Shown in pieces: positions 59,592 through 64,000 of a DNA stretch of 64,000 bases; within the stretch, counting starts at the first letter, position 1; the number at the start of each line of letters is the position of its first letter. The notes beneath the pieces are model-generated. The model was not told the origin of the DNA, searched no databases, and saw only the letters and a program-made list of their open reading frames with translations. This stretch comes from Micromonospora cremea (GTDB lineage: Bacteria > Actinomycetota > Actinomycetes > Mycobacteriales > Micromonosporaceae): positions 1,365,501-1,429,500 of the forward strand of contig NZ_FSQT01000002.1 of NCBI RefSeq assembly GCF_900143515.1. Reading direction: 5' to 3'. The translations under genes and the position numbers were made by a program.

Positions 59592-60119
59592 TCAGTAGAT
59601 GACGCGGTACCAGTGCGCGGCCTCGCCGGGAATCGGCGCCAACCGCACCCTGGTCCCTCCGGAGTGGTCGAACATGCGGACCCCGTCACCGAGCAGCACC
59701 GGGGCGAAGAACATCAGGATCTCGTCGAGCAGCCCGGCCTGGATGCACTGTTTGGCGACGTTCGCGCCGAGGACGTTCACGTACCTGTCCCCGGCGGCCT
59801 CCTTGGCCTGTGCGACGGCGCTGTGCAGGTCGCCGACGAACGTGACGCCGCTGGCTGGCTCGACCGGCGGCCGGTGGGTGAGCACGACCACCGGTCCGTG
59901 GTACTGACCGCCGAAGGCCCCCTCGCTGTTTGTGCCGCGGTTCGGGTCGTCGCCGCCGAAGGTGCAGTTGCCAGCCAGGATCGCGCCGACGTTGGCCAAC
60001 AGGTGATCCGCCGTCGGGTTCTCGCCGACGAGGTGCTCGGTCAGCCAGGACATGTCACCGCCCGGGCCGGCGATGTAGCCGTCGAGCGACGCCGTCGCGG
60101 AGTACAGCAGCTTTGCCAT
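59592..60119 (-). CDS. RibD C-terminal/dihydrofolate reductase-like protein
   Basis: 175 residues (MAKLLYSATASLDGYIAGPGGDMSWL, ILAGNCTFGG, VVVLTHRPP, GDRYVNVLGANVAKQCIQAGLLDEI, PVLLGDGVRMF). Such proteins use the fold of DHFR and of the RibD reductase domain; many are of unknown substrate. Divergent from the MerR gene, with a palindrome in the 89-bp gap, so it may be under its control. Confidence 0.88.
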   Translation of the reverse strand: MAKLLYSATASLDGYIAGPGGDMSWLTEHLVGENPTADHLLANVGAILAGNCTFGGDDPNRGTNSEGAFGGQYHGPVVVLTHRPPVEPASGVTFVGDLHSAVAQAKEAAGDRYVNVLGANVAKQCIQAGLLDEILMFFAPVLLGDGVRMFDHSGGTRVRLAPIPGEAAHWYRVIY

Positions 60120-60182
60120 GGGTCTCCTTCCACCGGTCGGTCAGTTAGACCGCCTGGAGCCGGAAGAGTGGGCTTGCATCCG

Positions 60183-60194
60183 GTACCCGGGTAC
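60183..60194. promoter_or_regulatory. Palindrome between the reductase and MerR genes
   Basis: GTACCCGGGTAC is a perfect 12-bp palindrome 15 bp before the MerR start. MerR proteins bind dyad sites between the -35 and -10 boxes, so this is a candidate operator. Matching promoter boxes were not clear. Confidence 0.45.
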
Positions 60195-60208
60195 GGGCTT
60201 ACCGTCGA

Positions 60209-60979
60209 GTGGTGAGCGACCGACACCCCGGGACGGACGATACGTGGGTTCCCGACGCCTGCCGCCTGCCCACCGCCGAGCAGCCCGTCCGCCTCGCCGA
60301 GTTCGACCGGTTCTTCGCCGACCTCGTCCGACGGCTCGACCGGCCGTCCGCGCAGCTCCTGCGGCTGCACCTGGTCGGCACGGCGGAGGCCGAGCGCGCC
60401 GCCCGGGACCTGACCGCCCGCGAATCGGCGTGCTGCTCGTTCTTCACCTTCGACGTCACCCGGACCGGCCCGGACGCGGTGACGCTCGACGTCCAGGTGC
60501 CAGCCTCACACGTCGGCGTCCTTGACGCCATCGCGGAGCGGGTGCGGCCCGCCGGCACACCCGGGTCGGCCGGCTCGTGGTTGCGCAGCGGTCAACTGGC
60601 CGGCGCGGCCGGGGTGAACCCGCAGACGCTGCGCTACTACGAGCGTCGCGGCCTGCTGGCGGCGCCACGGCGCTCACCCGGCGGGCACCGGCTGTACCCG
60701 GCGGAGTCGGTCACCCGCCTGCGGATCATCAAGACCGCACAGCGTCTCGGCTTCACCCTCGGCGAGGTCGCCGACCTGCTCCACGCCGGGCAGCGCCATC
60801 GCCGTCCGAGCACCGGCCTACCGGCTCAGGCCACCGCGAAGCTGGCCGAGGTGGAACGGCGGTTGGCCGACCTCACGGCCGTCCGGGACTCGCTGCGGGC
60901 GGCGATCTCGGCGGGCTGCGACGACCTGGTCGCCTGCGCCGGCAGTTCCTGCTGCCCGCTGCCGTTCGATCAGACCTGA
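60209..60979 (+). CDS. MerR-family regulator with a Cys-containing N-terminal domain
   Basis: 256 residues (GTG start; a second GTG follows directly). Residues ~15-115 form a separate domain (CRLPTAEQPVRLAEFDRFFADL, ESACCSFFTFDVTRTGPDAVTLDV) with Cys18, Cys75 and Cys76. The MerR helix-turn-helix (~124-190: RSGQLAGAAGVNPQTLRYYERRG, GGHRLYPAESVTRLRII, LGFTLGEVADLL) and a coiled coil follow. The C-terminus has a Cys cluster (Cys237, 243, 248, 249) like metal-sensing MerR/ZntR loops. It probably senses a thiophilic metal or oxidant. No mer genes are in the window. Confidence 0.9.
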   Translation: MVSDRHPGTDDTWVPDACRLPTAEQPVRLAEFDRFFADLVRRLDRPSAQLLRLHLVGTAEAERAARDLTARESACCSFFTFDVTRTGPDAVTLDVQVPASHVGVLDAIAERVRPAGTPGSAGSWLRSGQLAGAAGVNPQTLRYYERRGLLAAPRRSPGGHRLYPAESVTRLRIIKTAQRLGFTLGEVADLLHAGQRHRRPSTGLPAQATAKLAEVERRLADLTAVRDSLRAAISAGCDDLVACAGSSCCPLPFDQT

Positions 60980-61010
60980 CCGGACGGAGGCACGGACGAC
61001 CCGAGGTGGG

Positions 61011-62270
61011 TCAGGCGGCGACGGGCTCGTCGGTGCGTACCGACGAGGTTTCCGCGCGGGCGATCGGCCCGGCGGGCAGCGCGGCGACCGCGGCCCCGAC
61101 GGCGACCGCCGCACCGGCGAACAGGAACGCCCACGGCACGCCGCCGGCGTGGTCCACGATCAGGCCGGCCACCGCGCCGCCGGCGGCGCTCGCCGCCACC
61201 GACATGGTGACCACCCAGGTGTACGCCTCGTTCAGCATGCCGGCCGGCGCGATCCGGCCGACCAGGGTGTTCTCCAGGGTCAGCGCGGGCGCGATGGTGG
61301 CCCCGCCGACGACCAGCGCGATGCCCAGCGCCAGCGGCGTGGGCATGACCGCGAACACCACGAAGGTGCCGGCGAGCGCGGCGAGCAGCATGGCGAACTG
61401 CCGGGTCATGTTCGGTGACGGCCGGCGAACACCGAACCAGAACCCGCCGGCCGCGCTGCCGATCCCCCAGACGGCCAGCAGGATCCCGGCCAGGCTCTCC
61501 GGGTCGTCGGCGGTGTAGTTGCCGGCGTACGCCGGGACGATCACGCCGGCGGCGCCGAACGCGATGCCGAGGCTGGCCACGCAGACCAGCAGGGCCGGGA
61601 AGCCGCCGACCCGCAGCGGGCCGAGCCCCCGGGCGTGGTGCTCGCGCGGGTGCGGACGCCAGCCGCGCATCACCCGGCCGAGGGCCACGGCGGTGGTGCC
61701 GACCAGGGTGACCACGGCCGCCCCGATCAGCGCGGCCGCTGCGTCGGCGAACAGCACGAAGCCGGCGACAAGCAGCGGTCCGAGCACGAAGACGATCTCG
61801 AACAGCGAGGTCTCCGCGGCCAGCGCTGTGTTACGCAGGTGGTACCGGTTGGAGCCGGGGCCGGTCAGGTCGTTCCACGCGCCACGGATCGCGGCGGTGA
61901 GCGGCGGGTAGGTCGCTCCGGCGACGCCGGCGGCCAGGTAGATGGCGGAGAGGGCGTCGTCGCCCGACCGGCTGGCGATCAGCAGCCCGATGAGCGCCAG
62001 CGGGTGGGCCACGGCGGTGACCAGCAGAACCGGGCTCGGGCCGACCCGGTCGGCGATCCGCCCGGCCACCGGGCTGAGTGCCGCACCGGCGACGGCGTAG
62101 ATCCCGCCGGCCACCGCGGCGAGCGCGTACCGCCCGGTCACCTGCTCGACCACCAGCAGCAGCGCCAGCGGGGTCATGCCGATCCCGAGCCGCCCGATGA
62201 TGCCGGTGACCAGCAGCATCGGTGCTCCGGGGATCCGCCAGACACCCAGGTACTGGCGCAGTGCGGCCAC
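61011..62270 (-). CDS. Major facilitator superfamily transporter
   Basis: 419 residues, twelve hydrophobic segments, with the MFS loop motif GRIADRVGP between helices 2 and 3. GTG at 62270 ([17 protein letters not shown]) is chosen because GGGAGG lies 6 nt upstream; the frame open to 62360 is not needed. It is convergent with the MerR gene. Substrate unknown, probably efflux. Confidence 0.92.
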   Translation of the reverse strand: MAALRQYLGVWRIPGAPMLLVTGIIGRLGIGMTPLALLLVVEQVTGRYALAAVAGGIYAVAGAALSPVAGRIADRVGPSPVLLVTAVAHPLALIGLLIASRSGDDALSAIYLAAGVAGATYPPLTAAIRGAWNDLTGPGSNRYHLRNTALAAETSLFEIVFVLGPLLVAGFVLFADAAAALIGAAVVTLVGTTAVALGRVMRGWRPHPREHHARGLGPLRVGGFPALLVCVASLGIAFGAAGVIVPAYAGNYTADDPESLAGILLAVWGIGSAAGGFWFGVRRPSPNMTRQFAMLLAALAGTFVVFAVMPTPLALGIALVVGGATIAPALTLENTLVGRIAPAGMLNEAYTWVVTMSVAASAAGGAVAGLIVDHAGGVPWAFLFAGAAVAVGAAVAALPAGPIARAETSSVRTDEPVAA

Positions 62271-62364
62271 CGTGAACCTCCCGAGGAATGTAATGAGTGT
62301 GAGCCGTTCTGACCCTAACGCCGCCGGTCGGCTGGAGGTATCGGATATCGCGGCCGACACAGGG

Positions 62365-62397
62365 CTCCGCCCGCACCCGGTACGGGTGCGGGCGGAG
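62365..62397 (-). terminator. Terminator after htpX
   Basis: A 15-bp perfect stem (62365-62379 with 62383-62397), loop GTA, 14 nt behind the htpX stop. Confidence 0.8.
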
Positions 62398-62411
62398 GTG
62401 GAATCAGCGGG

Positions 62412-63287
62412 TCAGCGCTGGAACTGCACGGGGCCCGCGTTGGCGGCCAGCTGCTCAAGCCGGGCGACCCGGTCCTCCATCTTGGGGTGAGTGGAGAAGA
62501 GCGCGGCCACGCCGCCGCCCCGGAACGGGTTGGCGATCATGAGGTGCGCGGTGCTGGTGAGCTGGCCCTGTGCCGGCAACGGCCGGCGTCGGGCCACCGC
62601 GTCGATCTTACGAAGTGCGCTCGCGAGGGCCAGCGGATCACGACTCAACTCGGCGCCCGAGGCGTCCGCCTGGAACTCGCGGCTCCGGCTGATCGCCAAC
62701 TGGATGACCGTGGCCGCGATCGGCCCCAGGATCAGGGTCAGCAGCAGTACGGCCGGGTTCGGCCTGTCCTCGTCGTCGCCACCGCCCAGCGGGATGAAGA
62801 AGGCGATGTTCGCCAGGAAGGTGATGATGCCGGCCAGCCCGGCCGCCACGCTGGAGATCAGGATGTCCCGGTTGTAGACGTGTGACAGCTCGTGCCCGAT
62901 CACACCGCGCAGCTCGCGGTAGTCGAGGATCTCGGTGATGCCCTGGGTCACGCAGACCGCTGCGTGCTGCGGGTTACGACCCGTTGCGAACGCGTTGGGC
63001 TGCGCCGTCGGGCTCACGTAGAGCCGCGGCATCGGCTGCCGCGCCTCGGCAGCCAGTTCCCGCACCATCCGGTACAGCTCGGGGAACTCCGCCTCGCTGA
63101 CCGGTTGCGCCCGCATCGAGCGCAGCGCGAGCTTGTCGGAGTAGAAGTAGGAAATGCCGTTCATGACCAGCGACACGAGGACGGCGATGACCAGTCCGCC
63201 ACTGCCGCCGAACCCGTAGCCCACCGCGAGGATCAGGGCGGTGAGCAGGCCGAGCAGCGCGGCGGTCTTCAGACGGTTGTGGTGCAC
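62412..63287 (-). CDS. htpX: Membrane zinc metalloprotease HtpX
   Basis: 291 residues, M48 family: the zinc motif HELSH with downstream [13 protein letters not shown] carrying the third ligand, four hydrophobic segments (~10-27, 30-50, ~150-172, ~185-205). It degrades misfolded membrane proteins at the cytoplasmic membrane. GTG at 63287 ([15 protein letters not shown]) has AGGAG at 5-6 nt; a GTG two codons earlier is possible. Confidence 0.95.
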   Translation of the reverse strand: MHHNRLKTAALLGLLTALILAVGYGFGGSGGLVIAVLVSLVMNGISYFYSDKLALRSMRAQPVSEAEFPELYRMVRELAAEARQPMPRLYVSPTAQPNAFATGRNPQHAAVCVTQGITEILDYRELRGVIGHELSHVYNRDILISSVAAGLAGIITFLANIAFFIPLGGGDDEDRPNPAVLLLTLILGPIAATVIQLAISRSREFQADASGAELSRDPLALASALRKIDAVARRRPLPAQGQLTSTAHLMIANPFRGGGVAALFSTHPKMEDRVARLEQLAANAGPVQFQR

Positions 63288-63386
63288 GATCACTCCTTCG
63301 GTGCACGGATCGCCGGGATCCGCTGACCGGTGTAACAACCCGGTACCCGCCAACCATCCGTCTCAACGCTGAGAGTTGGCTGAGAT

Positions 63387-63420
63387 CCGCCCGGCCGAGC
63401 CGCCGGAGCGGGCCGGGCGG
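63387..63420 (-). terminator. Terminator after nuoN
   Basis: CCGCCCGGCC/GGCCGGGCGG, a 10-bp stem with a 14-nt loop, directly behind the nuoN stop. Confidence 0.55.
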
Positions 63421-63421
63421 G

Positions 63422-64000
63422 TCAGCGGCCGGCCAGGTCGAGCACCAGTTGCGGAGCGACACCGAGCACCACGGCGGCCACCGTGGCCACCGCCAGCACC
63501 ACTGCCACCACACCCACCAGCGGTACGGCCGCCGCGCCACCCGACAGCGCCGGGGCCGGCGTCGTCGCCGGCGCCCAGAGCGCTGCGGTCACCCGCAGGT
63601 AGTAGGCCAGCCCGATCACCGCGTTCACCGCCACCACCAGCGCCAGCCAGGCGGCGCCGCCGTCCAGCAGCGCCCGGACCACGGTCACCTTCGCGAACAG
63701 CCCGGCCAGCCCGGGCGGCAGACCGGCCAGGCCGACCAGCGCGAGACCGAGCGCCGCACCCCGCCACGGGTGCCGGCGGGCCGCACCGCGCAGGTCGTCC
63801 AGCGTGCCGCCGTCCGCACCCGCCGGGCGCAGCGCGGTCACCCCGGCGAACGCGGCCAGCTCCAGGACCACGAAGAAGACGGTGTACGCCACCGCGGCCG
63901 CGTACGCGGCGTCCCGCGCCTCGCCCGTACGACCGGCGGCCAGCGCCAACGCGCCCAGCGGGGCGAGGATGTACCCGGCCTGCGCGACCGAGGACCAGGC
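63422..64000 (-). CDS. nuoN: NADH-quinone oxidoreductase subunit N, C-terminal part
   Basis: The frame stays open to the window edge, so the start lies outside. About 192 C-terminal residues are seen, with SSVAQAGYILAPLGALALA (the conserved SS[IV]A[HQ]AGY motif of NuoN) and several membrane helices (AYTVFFVVLELAAFAGVTAL, GLALVGLAGLPPGLAGLFAKV with the channel Lys). It is one of the proton-pumping antiporter-like subunits of complex I. Being last before a terminator fits the end of a nuo operon. Confidence 0.93.
   Translation of the reverse strand, partial: AWSSVAQAGYILAPLGALALAAGRTGEARDAAYAAAVAYTVFFVVLELAAFAGVTALRPAGADGGTLDDLRGAARRHPWRGAALGLALVGLAGLPPGLAGLFAKVTVVRALLDGGAAWLALVVAVNAVIGLAYYLRVTAALWAPATTPAPALSGGAAAVPLVGVVAVVLAVATVAAVVLGVAPQLVLDLAGR

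Overview
The window is GC-rich actinobacterial chromosome. The Cys4-lid adenylate kinase, zinc-type uS14 and uS4, GTG and TTG starts, and the order tRNA-Thr, tRNA-Met, rpmG, hadA, hadB, tRNA-Trp, secE, nusG, rplK, rplA all fit the Actinobacteria. My best guess is Micromonosporaceae, probably Micromonospora; this rests on gene order and remembered protein character, not on a search.

Layout. 1-5.9 kb (plus strand): the end of a giant secreted ThuA/PQQ-sugar-dehydrogenase/PKD/CBM protein and a small cell-surface protein. 5.9-11.4 kb: an aldo/keto reductase, an ABC-F ATPase with an RsmC-like methyltransferase, a membrane-anchored protein and truA. 11.4-34.0 kb (all minus strand): one of the largest conserved gene blocks in bacteria, read in transcription order as rpsL-rpsG-fusA-tuf, the S10 operon (rpsJ to rpsQ), the spc operon (rplN to rplO), secY-adk-map, a DUF1707-type gene, infA-rpmJ-rpsM-rpsK-rpsD-rpoA-rplQ-truA. 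34.5-35.8 kb: two DUF4190-like membrane proteins. 35.9-48.1 kb: rplK-rplA, an ABC transporter pair, rplJ-rplL and rpoB-rpoC. 48.2-51.3 kb: nusG, secE, tRNA-Trp, hadB, hadA, rpmG, tRNA-Met and tRNA-Thr.

51.3-64 kb is accessory or peripheral. It holds a membrane GAF-GGDEF-EAL protein with a 42-residue membrane ORF in front of it, an epoxide-hydrolase-family enzyme, a poorly conserved hypothetical locus, a quinone-oxidoreductase-like enzyme, tRNA-Tyr, a YajQ protein, a RibD/DHFR-like reductase divergent from a Cys-rich MerR fusion, an MFS transporter, HtpX and the end of nuoN. The segment at about 54.5-58.8 kb is bounded on one side by tRNA-Tyr and on the other by an 18-nt exact copy of part of that tRNA, which could be the scar of an integrated element.

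The central genes make the translation and transcription machine (ribosomal proteins, EF-G, EF-Tu, IF1, RNA polymerase, NusG) and the Sec channel. Regulation visible in the DNA includes good -35/-10 promoters before rpsL, rpoB, infA, rplJ, tRNA-Trp/secE and tRNA-Thr, an attenuator in the rplJ leader, a 20-nt motif shared by the rpsJ and rpsL leaders, and strong hairpins in most of the larger intercistronic gaps. I found no CRISPR array, insertion sequence, prophage or secondary-metabolite cluster. The novelty here is mostly in leaders, small ORFs and unusual domain fusions rather than in a new multi-gene system.
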